Shown in pieces: positions 54,961 to 63,863 of a stretch of DNA of 64,000 bases. The notes under the pieces were generated by a model, which was not told the DNA's origin, searched no databases, and saw only the letters and a program-made list of their open reading frames with translations. A program made the position numbers and the translations under genes. This DNA comes from Breoghania sp037026715 (GTDB lineage Bacteria > Pseudomonadota > Alphaproteobacteria > Rhizobiales > Stappiaceae): NCBI RefSeq assembly GCF_037026715.1, contig NZ_JBANCG010000002.1:248001-312000 (forward strand), in the 5' to 3' direction. How positions within the stretch are numbered: position 1 is the first letter of the stretch; each line of letters opens with the position of its first letter.

Positions 54961-55484
54961 GCCCGGAGGCGCCGGCGGGCGAAACGCGAGGCGTGCCGGA
55001 CAATGCCGACGTCTCCAACGCCGCTGTTTCCAAGGAACGGCTGCGGCTCTGGCTGCGCATCCTCAAGGTCTCCCGCTTCGTAGAGGCGGAGCTGCGCGAG
55101 CGGCTCAGGGTGGAGTTCGATTCCACCCTGCCGCGTTTCGATGTGCTCGCCGCGCTCTACCGCAACGACAAGGGCCTCCGCATGAGCGAGCTGTCCGGTG
55201 TCCTGCGGGTTTCCAACGGCAACGTCACCGGCATCGTCGACCGGCTGGTGAAGGACGGGCTGATCGTGCGGGTACCGGTGGAGGGCGACCGCCGCGCCAT
55301 GATCGTGCGGTTGACGAACCGGGGGCGGGAAAGCTTCGCCGAGCTCGCCGCCGTGCACGAGGCCTGGGTCGATGAGCTTCTGGGCGCGATCGATCCGGAC
55401 GAGGCCGATCACCTGGTGACGCTGTTCGGCGCCATCGCCGACCGCTTCGAAGACAACAAGACAAGTGACGTTCAGGGAGGATAG
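54957..55484 (+). CDS. MarR-family transcriptional regulator
   Basis: The 175-residue winged-helix protein has LRVEFDSTLPRFDVLAALYR, LSGVLRVSNGNVTGIVDRL for the recognition helix, and the wing RVPVEGDRRAMIVRLTNRG. MarR proteins in aromatic-CoA operons usually sense an aryl-CoA and repress the operon. It is inside the operon between the SDR and the hydratase. ATG 54957 overlaps the SDR stop. Confidence 0.92.
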   Translation: MSPEAPAGETRGVPDNADVSNAAVSKERLRLWLRILKVSRFVEAELRERLRVEFDSTLPRFDVLAALYRNDKGLRMSELSGVLRVSNGNVTGIVDRLVKDGLIVRVPVEGDRRAMIVRLTNRGRESFAELAAVHEAWVDELLGAIDPDEADHLVTLFGAIADRFEDNKTSDVQGG

Positions 55485-55491
55485 GGCGCCC

Positions 55492-56304
55492 ATGACGGGG
55501 ATACTGGAGGCATCGCCGGAGCATTTCCGGTGCGCGATCGCGGACGGCATCGCCACCGTCGCGCTCGACCGGCCGGAGCGCAAGAACCCGCTCACCTTCG
55601 AGAGCTATGCGGAGCTTCGTGACTGGTTCCGCGCGCTGCGCTACGAGGACGGCGTGAAGGCGGTGGTGTTCACCTCCAACGGCGGCAATTTCTCGTCGGG
55701 CGGCGACGTGCACGACATCATCGGGCCGCTTCTGTCCAAGGACATGAAGGGCCTTCTGGAATTCACCCGCATGACCGGCGATCTGGTCAAGGCGATGATC
55801 AATTGCGGCAAGCCGATCGTCGCGGCGGTCGACGGCGTGTGCGTCGGCGCCGGCGCGATCGTCGCCATGGCGAGCGATATCCGCATCGCCTCGCCCGGCG
55901 CCAGGACCGCGTTCCTGTTCACCCGGGTTGGCCTTGCCGGCTGCGACATGGGCGCCTGCGCGATCCTGCCCCGCATCATCGGCCAGAGCCGGGCGGCGGA
56001 ACTGCTCTATACCGGCCGCGCGATGAGCGCGGAGGAGGGCGAACGCTGGGGCTTCTATTCCCGCATCGTCGAGCCGAAGCACCTGGAGGCGGAAGCCGAC
56101 GATATCGCAAGGCGCATCGCCGCCGGCCCGACCTTCGGCCACATGATGACCAAGACCATGCTCAACCAGGAATGGAACATGAGCCTCGAGCAGGCCATCG
56201 AGGCGGAAGCCCAGGCCCAGGCGATCTGCATGCAGACGAAGGATTTCAAGCGCGCCTACGACGCCTTCGTCGCAAAGCAGAAGCCGGTTTTCGGGGGCGA
56301 CTGA
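55492..56304 (+). CDS. Enoyl-CoA hydratase/isomerase family protein
   Basis: The 270-residue crotonase has DGIATVALDRPERKNPLTFE, VVFTSNGGNFSSGGDVHDI for the first oxyanion loop and a second one with RVGLAGCDMGACAILPRIIG. In place of the usual catalytic glutamates there is GLAGCDMGAC, so hydratase, isomerase or hydrolase activity remains open. It begins after AGGGAGGATAG and its stop overlaps the acyl-CoA dehydrogenase start. Confidence 0.92.
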   Translation: MTGILEASPEHFRCAIADGIATVALDRPERKNPLTFESYAELRDWFRALRYEDGVKAVVFTSNGGNFSSGGDVHDIIGPLLSKDMKGLLEFTRMTGDLVKAMINCGKPIVAAVDGVCVGAGAIVAMASDIRIASPGARTAFLFTRVGLAGCDMGACAILPRIIGQSRAAELLYTGRAMSAEEGERWGFYSRIVEPKHLEAEADDIARRIAAGPTFGHMMTKTMLNQEWNMSLEQAIEAEAQAQAICMQTKDFKRAYDAFVAKQKPVFGGD

Positions 56305-57473
56305 TGGCGGACACGAGCTTTCTCGACTGGCCGTTCTTCGAGGACCGCCACCGCGTCCTTGCCGAAAGGCTCGACGCCTGGGCGGCCGACACGCTCGCCC
56401 ATGTCGATCATTGTGACATCGATGCCGCCTGCCGCGATCTGGTGGCGAAGCTGGGTGCGGGCGGCTGGCTCGCCCATTCCGCCGTCGATCCGGATGATCC
56501 TTCAAGCGGGCTCGACGTGCGCAGCCTGTGTCTCATCCGCGAGACTTTGGCGCGCCATGACGGGCTCGCAGATTTCGCCTTCGCCATGCAGGGGCTCGGC
56601 ACCGGGGCGATCTCGCTTTTCGGCACGCCCGCGCAGAAGGCCGAATGGCTGACGAAGACCCGAGCCGGCAAGGCGCTGTCTGCGTTCGCGCTGACGGAGC
56701 CCGCCTCTGGCTCCGACGTCGCCAGCATCACGCTGACGGCGACGCGCGACGGCGATAATTACGTGCTGAACGGCGAGAAGACGTGGATCTCCAACGGCGG
56801 CATCGCCGACGTCTACACACTGTTTGCACGCACCGGCGAGGGCGAGGGCGCGAAAGGCCTTTCGGCCTTCATCGTGCCCGCCGATCTTCCCGGCTTCACG
56901 ATCGCCGAACGGCTGGAAACGGTCGCGCCACATCCGCTCGCCCGGCTGAAATTCGAGGACTGCCGTATCCCGGCCTCCGCGATGCTTGGGCAGCCGGGCG
57001 CTGGCTTCCGCATTGCCATGTCGGTGCTCGACGTCTTCCGCGCCACGGTGGCCGCCGCAGCCCTCGGCTTTGCGCGCCGCGCACTCGACGAGACGGTTTC
57101 GCGCGTGCAGAACCGCCATCTCTTCGGCGCGCCATTGTTCGATCTGCAGATGGTGCAGGGGCACGTGGCCGACATGGCGCTCGATGTCGATGCGGCGGCG
57201 CTTCTGGTCTACCGGGCGGCGTGGCTGAAGGACAAGGGCGCTGCCCGCGTCAGCCGCGAGGCGGCGATGGCCAAGCTATTTGCCACCGAACAGGCGCAGA
57301 AGGCCATCGACATGGCGGTCCAGATCCACGGCGGCGATGGCGTGCGCAAGGGCCACATCGTCGAAAGTCTCTACCGCGAAATCCGGGCGCTCCGGATCTA
57401 CGAGGGTGCATCCGAGGTGCAGAAAGTCATCATCGCCCGCCAGACCCTGGCGGCCGCATCGGGAAAGGCTTGA
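56304..57473 (+). CDS. Acyl-CoA dehydrogenase
   Basis: The 389-residue flavoenzyme has the FAD motifs FALTEPASGSDVAS and WISNGGIADVYTLF, the FAD/adenine motif QIHGGDGV, and the catalytic-base region RIYEGASEVQKVIIARQ. It oxidises an acyl-CoA in the same pathway and passes electrons to ETF. ATG 56304 shares its A with the TGA of the hydratase gene. Confidence 0.94.
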   Translation: MADTSFLDWPFFEDRHRVLAERLDAWAADTLAHVDHCDIDAACRDLVAKLGAGGWLAHSAVDPDDPSSGLDVRSLCLIRETLARHDGLADFAFAMQGLGTGAISLFGTPAQKAEWLTKTRAGKALSAFALTEPASGSDVASITLTATRDGDNYVLNGEKTWISNGGIADVYTLFARTGEGEGAKGLSAFIVPADLPGFTIAERLETVAPHPLARLKFEDCRIPASAMLGQPGAGFRIAMSVLDVFRATVAAAALGFARRALDETVSRVQNRHLFGAPLFDLQMVQGHVADMALDVDAAALLVYRAAWLKDKGAARVSREAAMAKLFATEQAQKAIDMAVQIHGGDGVRKGHIVESLYREIRALRIYEGASEVQKVIIARQTLAAASGKA

Positions 57474-57480
57474 GCGGACC

Positions 57481-57879
57481 ATGTTTGAGATCATTCATCC
57501 CGACGGCTGGCAGGACCCCAAGGGCTACGCCAACGGCATCGTCGCCGAGGGCCGACAGTTCTTCATCGCTGGGCAGATCGGCTGGAACCGGGATCAGGTG
57601 TTCGAGAGCCGGGATTTCATCGGCCAGATGGAACAGGCCCTGCGCAACATCCTCGATGTTGTGGAGGCTGCCGGCGGCGGCGTCGAGCACATCGTGCGCC
57701 TGACCTGGTATGTGATCGACAAGAGCGAATACCTCGCCCGCCAGCGCGAGGTCGGCGAAGCCTATCGCCGTGTCATGGGCCGGCATTTTCCGGTGATGAC
57801 CATGGTGGTCGTCCAGGCCCTTGTGGAGGACGAGGCGCTGGTGGAAATCGAGGCGACGGCGGTCCTGCCGCCTGCATGA
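57481..57879 (+). CDS. RidA-family enamine hydrolase-like protein
   Basis: The 132-residue YjgF/RidA-type protein has a Gly-Gln motif (FIAGQIGWNRD), VEAAGGGVEHIVRLTWYV and ends EIEATAVLPPA. It lacks the classic Arg of true RidA at the PARAC position (it has GRHFPVMTMVVV), as in the aminobenzoyl-CoA-cluster type, where it may hydrolyse an enamine intermediate after dearomatisation. It starts eight bases after the acyl-CoA dehydrogenase, the last gene of the operon. Confidence 0.9.
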   Translation: MFEIIHPDGWQDPKGYANGIVAEGRQFFIAGQIGWNRDQVFESRDFIGQMEQALRNILDVVEAAGGGVEHIVRLTWYVIDKSEYLARQREVGEAYRRVMGRHFPVMTMVVVQALVEDEALVEIEATAVLPPA

Positions 57880-57904
57880 GAGAGGAAGGGCGAAGCAAAG
57901 GGAT

Positions 57905-57983
57905 TTGGAGCGGCTTCGCCGCGCATGTTGCGCTGGATCCCGGATCAGCGGTCGGCTGCGCCTCCCTTGTCCGGGATGAGGGG
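57905..57983 (+). repeat. Dispersed repeat, left inverted copy
   Basis: The element GGAGCGGCTTCGCCGCGC...CGCTGGATCCCGGATC...CCTTGTCCGGGATGAGG is about 80 bases long. Its reverse complement lies at 58382-58461 with only a few changes, so the pair brackets the GIY-YIG gene. A third, diverged copy is near 8902. Confidence 0.85.
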
Positions 57984-58016
57984 CCGTGTGGATGGTTTTG
58001 AGCCGGAAACCTGGGT

Positions 58017-58304
58017 TCACAGCAGGATATCGGCCGCCATATCGCGCCAGTCGGGATTGATCTCTTCGATCAGCGCGATCTTCCACGCACGGCGCCAGCG
58101 CTTGATCTGCTTCTCGCGTGCGACCGCATCGGCCATCAGCGCATGGTCTTCCGCCCAGACGAGCCGTGAGACGCCGTAACGGGCGGTGAAACCGTCCGTC
58201 AGCTTGTTCGCATGTTCATAAAGGCGCCGCGAAAGATCGTGCGTCACGCCGACATAAAGCGTGCCGTTGCGCTTCGAGGCCAGAATGTAGACATGCGCCA
58301 CCAT
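58017..58304 (-). CDS. GIY-YIG-domain protein (UPF0213-like)
   Basis: The 95-residue protein has VYILASKRNGTLYVGVTHDL for the GIY-YIG core (YI and YVG with 10 residues between), RRLYEHANKL with the catalytic arginine and tyrosine, EKQIKRWRRAWK and a C-terminal N. It is a small stand-alone nuclease-like protein of the URI/YhbQ type. ATG 58304 begins the conserved domain; the frame opens five codons earlier. It is oriented against the catabolic operon and flanked by inverted repeats. Confidence 0.9.
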   Translation of the reverse strand: MVAHVYILASKRNGTLYVGVTHDLSRRLYEHANKLTDGFTARYGVSRLVWAEDHALMADAVAREKQIKRWRRAWKIALIEEINPDWRDMAADILL

Positions 58305-58381
58305 TCGCGCAGCCCGCAATCATTGTACCTCGCCAAAATAGATGACGGACGCCTTCGCCGTCACGCTTCAATTCGCCCCTT

Positions 58382-58461
58382 GCCCCCTCATCCCGGACAA
58401 GGGAGGCGAAGCCGACCGCAGATCCGGGATCCAGCGCGAAAAGCGCGGCGAAGCCGCTCCC
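58382..58461 (-). repeat. Dispersed repeat, right inverted copy
   Basis: This is the reverse complement of the element at 57905-57983 with a slightly longer centre: CCCTCATCCCGGACAAGGGAGG...GATCCGGGATCCAGCGCG...GGCGAAGCCGCTCC. It lies directly after the iorB stop and before the GIY-YIG start. No other feature is seen in 58305-58485. Confidence 0.85.
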
Positions 58462-58485
58462 AACCCCACTTCACCAACGCCCCCC

Positions 58486-60072
58486 TCACGCCACCCCGCT
58501 CTCCGGCACCGCGAACGACGCCACCGTCTGCAGCGCGCCGTCGAGTGCGGTGCCTTTTTCGTCCCGGAGCGCCGCCTCCCTCAGCCGGCGCAGCCAGTCG
58601 GCCGCGTCCTGCCGGCCTTCCAGCATGGGCAGCGCGCCAAGAACCCGGTCGTATTTCGAAAGCCCGCGCGCATGGGTGTCGCTGTAGCCCTTGATGAGCC
58701 GGCGGCAGGCGAGGATCTCCACCGCCAGGGCGTAATCGGCCGCGACCGTCTCAAGCGCCAGATCGTACCATGCGCCAATATGGGCGCTCTCCACCCGGTG
58801 GCGCAGCAGCCGGCGTCGCCAGCGCTTCAGCCCCGCAAGCCCCCATAACAGGGTGAAACCGAAAAGACCGTCGGTGCGGATGCGGCGGCCCTTGTTGATA
58901 CGTCGATCAAGCCAGCGAGAAAGCCCCGGCCGCGCCTCGATCCACGCCCCGAGCCCGGCCGGCAGCGTGCCACAGACTTCCTCGATGCGCGGATGGAAAT
59001 ACTCCGTCACCCGCAGCACCGTCCCGCCGTCGACGCCCACCTCGCGGCGCACGCGCGCGGACCGGCTCGCCCGCGTCTTCAGATCCGCGACCCGCACGAT
59101 ATCGTCGTAGCACAGCGCATTGGCGAGATACTTCGCCGCCGTGATGGAGAACGCGTGGTCGTGCGCCGCGTAATCGAGTGCGACCGCGCGTTCCAGCTTC
59201 TCCAGATACTCCGCCCCGTAGGTGAGGTCCTGGTAGTCGACCACCTTGCGCAGGCCGGCGAGCGCCATTTCGTGTACCGGCGCAGGCATGGCCCGCACGC
59301 GCGAGACGAGTTCCTGCCAGCCGAAGAGCTGTGCGGGCGAGCCGTGAGCGGCCGCCACGGCGTCGGCTGTATCCGGGGCAGGGGCGGGGGCCGCGACCGG
59401 CTCCGCGCCGGCGGCCGTCCGCTCGAAAGCCGCGCCAAATGCCCTGAGGCTTGCGGCGACGCCCCGACCGGAAGCCCGGATCGTCTCCTCGTAGCTCTCG
59501 CGCGCGAATGGCAAAACGCCGGAGCCGGCGAGTGCGCCGAACAGGCTCGACGAAATCACGCTGCCGGCCGCGACCGCCATCCTTTCCATGTCGAAGGCGA
59601 TGAGCGTCTTTGCAGCCTTGCGCGCGGTGTCGAGAACCGCATCCGACGACCCGCGCCCGTCGCCCGGCGCGATCTTTTCCGATACGGCGGCGATGCGGTG
59701 GGAGGAGGTGATCAGCGTGGTGCGGTCCGGCGTCACGAAACCGCGCATGACTGCACGCCCCGCCTCCATCAGCTCCGCCGCCATCAGCACATCGACATCG
59801 CCCTGCGCCGGCGACAGTGAGAACACCGGCTGGCGGCCGGTGTCCTTGCACATTTCGACGTAGTAGATCGTCGCGCCGGTGCGCTGGGCGACGCCGGCGA
59901 CCGAGGTCGATTGCGCCCGGTAGCCATTGGCCTCGGCGACGGAGACGATCCAGTCGGTCAGCACCCCGCCGCCCTGGCCGCCGACGGCGAGGATGGCGAT
60001 GGAGATGATGCGGTCGGCGTCGTCCGCCTTCGCGGCTGCGGCTTTTGGTGCTGGCGTTGCTTTGTCGCTCAT
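58486..60072 (-). CDS. iorB: Indolepyruvate ferredoxin oxidoreductase beta subunit (extended)
   Basis: The 528-residue protein has the pyruvate:ferredoxin oxidoreductase gamma-like domain at the N-terminus (IAILAVGGQGGGVLTDWIV, GVAQRTGATIYYVEM, AAELMEAGRAVMRGFV) and a C-terminal helical domain (about 250-528) of the type found in long IorB. With IorA it oxidatively decarboxylates arylpyruvates such as indolepyruvate to aryl-acetyl-CoA and reduces ferredoxin. It starts one base after the iorA stop. Confidence 0.93.
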   Translation of the reverse strand: MSDKATPAPKAAAAKADDADRIISIAILAVGGQGGGVLTDWIVSVAEANGYRAQSTSVAGVAQRTGATIYYVEMCKDTGRQPVFSLSPAQGDVDVLMAAELMEAGRAVMRGFVTPDRTTLITSSHRIAAVSEKIAPGDGRGSSDAVLDTARKAAKTLIAFDMERMAVAAGSVISSSLFGALAGSGVLPFARESYEETIRASGRGVAASLRAFGAAFERTAAGAEPVAAPAPAPDTADAVAAAHGSPAQLFGWQELVSRVRAMPAPVHEMALAGLRKVVDYQDLTYGAEYLEKLERAVALDYAAHDHAFSITAAKYLANALCYDDIVRVADLKTRASRSARVRREVGVDGGTVLRVTEYFHPRIEEVCGTLPAGLGAWIEARPGLSRWLDRRINKGRRIRTDGLFGFTLLWGLAGLKRWRRRLLRHRVESAHIGAWYDLALETVAADYALAVEILACRRLIKGYSDTHARGLSKYDRVLGALPMLEGRQDAADWLRRLREAALRDEKGTALDGALQTVASFAVPESGVA

Positions 60073-60073
60073 C

Positions 60074-62227
60074 TCAGATCTCCTCGAAGACGAGGCGGCT
60101 GCGGTCGCGCCGGGCCTGCAACCAGCCGATGACGCGCTGGCGCAGGCGGTTCAGCGTGCGCTCGAAGCCCGTCGGGTTGAACACGGTTTCGGCCTGGTAG
60201 AACGAGGGGCACAGCACGGCGGCATCCGCCACCTCGCCGCAATTGCCGCAGCCCACGCATGTGTGGTCGATGGCGGCGACGGGATCGTCGCGCAAGGGAT
60301 CGTCGAGCGTCTTGACCGACAGCGACGGGCAGCCCGACAGCCGCATGCAGGCGTGATCGCCGGTGCACACGTCCTCGTCCACGCCGAAGCGCGGCTTCAC
60401 CACGCGCCGCCCCTCCTTGACCGCCGCGGCGAGTTGCGGCTTCTCGCGCCGCTGCCTGTTCAGCATGCATTCCGACGAGGCGACAATGACCTTCGGGCCG
60501 GTCTCCTCCGTCGTCAGCGCCTCGCGCAGCGTCTCGCGCATCAGGCCGACATCGTAGGTGCGCTCGATATGGCGCACCCATTTCACGCCCATGCCCTTCA
60601 CTGCAGCGGTGATCGGGTGCTTCGTCGATTTCGACTTGTTGCTGGCGCGCGAGGACAGAATGTCCTGCCCGCCGGTCGCCGCCGAATAGAAATTGTCGAC
60701 GATGACGATCACGCCGTCGTTGCGGTTGAAGACGGCGTTTCCGATGGAGGATGTCAGCCCGTTGTGCCAGAAGCCGCCGTCGCCGACAAACGAGATCGAA
60801 CGCCGTTTGGCATCGGGCGAATTGAAGGCGGAGGCGGATGCGGGGCCCAGGCCATAGCCCATCGTCGTGCCGCCGATCTCGAACGGCGGCATGATCGAAA
60901 AGAGGTGGCAGCCGATATCGGAGGCGATGTGATGTGGCCCCAGTTCCTGCTCCACGAGCTTTGTTGCAGCGAAGATCGGGCGTTCCGGACAGCCGGTGCA
61001 GAACCCGGGCGGGCGGCCCGGCACATTGTCGGCAAGCGGCGTCATGTCGGGCAGGTCCGCCGGCCGGTTGGGCGCGCGCACTTCCGGTGCGAGAAGGCCG
61101 GGATCGTGGTCGCGCACGAAGGCGCCGAGACTGTCGAGCATCACCTTGCCGGTATATTCGCCGGCCATCGGCAGATAGTTCTTGCCGCAGAGCTTCGTCG
61201 TGCCGCCGGCCTTGTAGAGCATGTCGCCGAAGGCCTGCTCGATGTGGTTTGGCTGGCCTTCCTCCACCACGATGACCGCGTCCTTGCCCCGGCAGAAATC
61301 GAGGAACTGGTCGTCGATCAGCGGATAAACGGCGTTCAGAACGTATAGCGGCACCTTCGTCTCGCCGTAGGTGTCGGCAAGCCCCAGACGTTGAAGCGCG
61401 CGGATGACGCCGTTGTACATGCCGCCCTGCATGACGATGCCGATCTTGGCCTCGTCAGGCCCGAAAAACTCGTTGATCTCGCGTTCCTTGATGAAGCGGA
61501 CGGCGGCCGGCCAGCGCTTCTCGATCTTCTCGTGCTCGTGCAGGAAGGATGCGGGCGGCAGCACGATGCGGCCGGTGTCCCGGCGCGGGTTTTCCAGCGC
61601 GTCGGCGACCGTCATCTCCGGGCGCTTGTTGGCTTTCGTCTTGAAGCTGCCGTGGACATGGCAGCAGCGGATGCGCACCTCCATCATCACCGGCGTGTTG
61701 GAGGCTTCCGACAGCTTGAAGGCGTCCTCCACCGTCTTGACGATGGTGGGAAGATTGGGGCGCGGATCGAGCAGCCACACCTGGCTCTTCATCGCAAACG
61801 CATGGCTGCGCTCCTGCATGATCGAGGAGCCTTCGCCGTAATCCTCGCCGACGATGATCAGCGCGCCGCCGGTCACCCCGCCCGACGCCAGATTGGCGAG
61901 CGCATCGGAGGCGACATTGGTGCCGACGGTGGACTTGTAGGTGACCGCGCCGCGGATCGGATAATGGACGGACGCCGCCAGCATGGCGGTGGCGGTCGCC
62001 TCGGAGGCGGAGGCCTCGAAGTGGACGCCGAGTTCGCCCAGAATATCCTGCGCATCGGCGAGCACGTCCATCAGGTGGCTGATCGGCGCTCCCTGATAGC
62101 CGCCGACATAGCCGACGCCGCATTCCAGCAGCGCCTTGGTCATCGCCAGGATGCCCTCGCCATGGAATTCCTCGCCCTCGCCCAGGCGCAGCTTCTCCAC
62201 TTCCTTTGCGAAAGAACGTTCAGCCAT
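60074..62227 (-). CDS. iorA: Indolepyruvate ferredoxin oxidoreductase alpha subunit
   Basis: The 717-residue subunit contains the pyrimidine-binding region (GYQGAPISHLMDVLADA) at the N-terminus, the TPP motif SFVGDGGFWHNG near 480 with NRNDGVIVIVDNFYS, and a C-terminal ferredoxin-like part (DEDVCTGDHACMRLSGCPSL and HTCVGCGNCGEVADAA) that binds [4Fe-4S] clusters. The active-site stretch FCTGCPERP is also present. The enzyme turns arylpyruvates into aryl-acetyl-CoA; the reduced ferredoxin could in principle also serve the nif system. It is co-transcribed with iorB. Confidence 0.96.
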   Translation of the reverse strand: MAERSFAKEVEKLRLGEGEEFHGEGILAMTKALLECGVGYVGGYQGAPISHLMDVLADAQDILGELGVHFEASASEATATAMLAASVHYPIRGAVTYKSTVGTNVASDALANLASGGVTGGALIIVGEDYGEGSSIMQERSHAFAMKSQVWLLDPRPNLPTIVKTVEDAFKLSEASNTPVMMEVRIRCCHVHGSFKTKANKRPEMTVADALENPRRDTGRIVLPPASFLHEHEKIEKRWPAAVRFIKEREINEFFGPDEAKIGIVMQGGMYNGVIRALQRLGLADTYGETKVPLYVLNAVYPLIDDQFLDFCRGKDAVIVVEEGQPNHIEQAFGDMLYKAGGTTKLCGKNYLPMAGEYTGKVMLDSLGAFVRDHDPGLLAPEVRAPNRPADLPDMTPLADNVPGRPPGFCTGCPERPIFAATKLVEQELGPHHIASDIGCHLFSIMPPFEIGGTTMGYGLGPASASAFNSPDAKRRSISFVGDGGFWHNGLTSSIGNAVFNRNDGVIVIVDNFYSAATGGQDILSSRASNKSKSTKHPITAAVKGMGVKWVRHIERTYDVGLMRETLREALTTEETGPKVIVASSECMLNRQRREKPQLAAAVKEGRRVVKPRFGVDEDVCTGDHACMRLSGCPSLSVKTLDDPLRDDPVAAIDHTCVGCGNCGEVADAAVLCPSFYQAETVFNPTGFERTLNRLRQRVIGWLQARRDRSRLVFEEI

Positions 62228-62279
62228 GTTCCCCTCCTCGGCGTCGGTTCGTTAGTCTGCGCGGTATCTTCTTTCTTCC

Positions 62280-62328
62280 TTGTCATCCCCGCGAAGGCGG
62301 GTGCCGGGCAATGACGGAGGAGAGGGCT
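62280..62328. repeat. TGTCATCCCCGCG-type intergenic element
   Basis: TGTCATCCCCGCGAAGGCGGG is followed by GTGCCGGGCAATGACGGAGG, an imperfect palindrome of the class found at 3004, 3795 and 16599. It lies between iorA and the upstream MarR gene. Confidence 0.55.
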
Positions 62329-62376
62329 GAGCAAGGGGGCGGCAAAAGCCTGCATCCCGGCTCTCACCCGCGTCCT

Positions 62377-62910
62377 CTAGAAGTCGTGTTCGCGCACGTT
62401 GCGCAGCATCTTCTGCAGCACCGCGACGAAGGCCGCGTATTCCGCATCATTCACATCCCGGAATAGCGAACGGAAGGCCTGCCACATCACCGGCCACACC
62501 TCGTCGAACAGCGCCCGGCCGGCCGGCGTCAGGTGGATCCGGCGCACCCGGTTGTCGGCCTCCAGGGTTTCGCGGCGCAAAAGCCCCTGCGCCTCCATCG
62601 CGTCCAACGTCCGGCTCATCGTCGACTGTTCGGTGACCGTGTAGACGGCGAGTTCATTGACGGTGAGCCCGTCGGCGACCGCCATCACGGCGAGCGCGCG
62701 CATCTGCGGCGTGGTCAGGTCGCGCGAACGCAGGCCCTCGCGCAGATTGGCGTTGTAGCGCCCCATCACGCGGTTCATCAGGTAGGGCGCGAACTGCTGC
62801 AACCCGATCTCGCCGAGCGGAATGACCGCCTCGCCCCGGACCGTTCCCTCGGCGGGGCGGGCCGCGTCCCTGCTGTCCTTCAGAGCCTTTTCAGCCATTT
62901 TCGCGCGCAT
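62377..62910 (-). CDS. MarR-family transcriptional regulator
   Basis: The 177-residue protein has a long N-terminal tail, then MRALAVMAVADGLTVNELAVY, TVTEQSTMSRTLDAMEAQGL for the recognition helix and RRETLEADNRVRRIHLTPAG for the wing. It probably controls iorAB and related genes in response to an aromatic acid or CoA ester. ATG 62910 is the outermost start; ATG 62898 (MAEKALKDSRD) is also possible. A palindrome lies upstream. Confidence 0.93.
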   Translation of the reverse strand: MRAKMAEKALKDSRDAARPAEGTVRGEAVIPLGEIGLQQFAPYLMNRVMGRYNANLREGLRSRDLTTPQMRALAVMAVADGLTVNELAVYTVTEQSTMSRTLDAMEAQGLLRRETLEADNRVRRIHLTPAGRALFDEVWPVMWQAFRSLFRDVNDAEYAAFVAVLQKMLRNVREHDF

Positions 62911-62978
62911 GCCGCCTCATGTTCTCTCGTCGGGCCTGCGGCCGCACAGGCGCGTACCGCATCCCGATGAGAGAAAGT

Positions 62979-63003
62979 CTAAGCTTGAAAATATGCATAT
63001 GCA
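62979..63003. promoter_or_regulatory. Putative MarR operator
   Basis: TCTAAGCTTGAAAATATGC leads into the 10-bp palindrome TGCATATGCA (62994-63003), about 70-90 bases before the MarR gene in an AT-richer stretch. The GCTTGAAA core also occurs at 51799. MarR regulators usually bind such inverted repeats in their own promoter. Confidence 0.5.
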
Positions 63004-63122
63004 ATAATTAGCGCGGATGAAATTGTGGTCACTGATACGATGTTCAGTGCCGTCGCGGCGCTAAAAATGAATGCAAATGGATATGAAACAGGCAGGCGCC
63101 GGACGCCCGACCATGAAACGCT

Positions 63123-63863
63123 CTACCGCGTCCCCATCACCACTTCCGTGCGGAAGGGGTAGTGGAAGTTGCCGCCCGCAAAGGCCGGGAAGCGGGCGAG
63201 GTCGGCGCGCATTTCGTGGCGCACGGGCGAATGCAACGCGGCGGTCAGGGCGTCGGGGCTCTCAAACACCACGCGGTTGCGCTGCATGTGGTGGACGCGC
63301 TGCCACGGCAGGTGGTCGCGCCAGTCGATCCGAGTCAGGATCTCGATTTCGAGAATGCCGGGAAACCGCGCCATGATCGGCGGATGGCTGGAGATGTAAT
63401 AGTCGAGCCAGGCATTCTCGTCCGCCGCCGGTCCGGGATAGTGAACCGCATAGCTGCAATGGACGGCAGGCAGGGGGCGCGGCTGCGCCACCGGGAAATG
63501 CCGTGTCAGCATCGCCTGATGGCGCACCGTCGCGCCCGCGAGACGTGTCCCGTCGAGGCTCCCGTCCGTCGCAAGCGCATGAAGGCCGCCGCCGGCAAGG
63601 GCGGCCGCCTCCAGCGCCTCGATCTCGTCGTAGCACAGCTGAAATCCGAAACAGGGCGCGCCGGGATCGTCGGTGAAGAGGTCGCTGGCTCTGGCCGGCG
63701 TATAGATGAGCGCTCGCGTCAGCCCGGGGATCGCGGCAAGGCAATCGCGCACCGCGTCGATTTCCCTTTCGCCGGCCCGAGCTTGGGTATCGTCGGCCTG
63801 CGTGCCGACGGGGGCTTCGAAGAAGATAAGGTGGGAAAAGCGCATCGCGGGTACGCTCAGCAT
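63123..63863 (-). CDS. EthD-like dimeric alpha/beta-barrel protein
   Basis: The 246-residue protein seems to hold two ferredoxin-like (EthD/dimeric barrel) domains. The first begins MRFSHLIFFEAPVGTQ; the second shows YYISSHPPIMARFPGILEIE and VVFESPDALTAALHS, which is the EthD pattern. Such proteins assist aromatic catabolism, but the reaction here is unknown. The frame opens at 63863, overlapping the stop of the upstream MarR gene; ATG 63845 is a good alternative that begins the conserved part. Confidence 0.82.
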   Translation of the reverse strand: MLSVPAMRFSHLIFFEAPVGTQADDTQARAGEREIDAVRDCLAAIPGLTRALIYTPARASDLFTDDPGAPCFGFQLCYDEIEALEAAALAGGGLHALATDGSLDGTRLAGATVRHQAMLTRHFPVAQPRPLPAVHCSYAVHYPGPAADENAWLDYYISSHPPIMARFPGILEIEILTRIDWRDHLPWQRVHHMQRNRVVFESPDALTAALHSPVRHEMRADLARFPAFAGGNFHYPFRTEVVMGTR

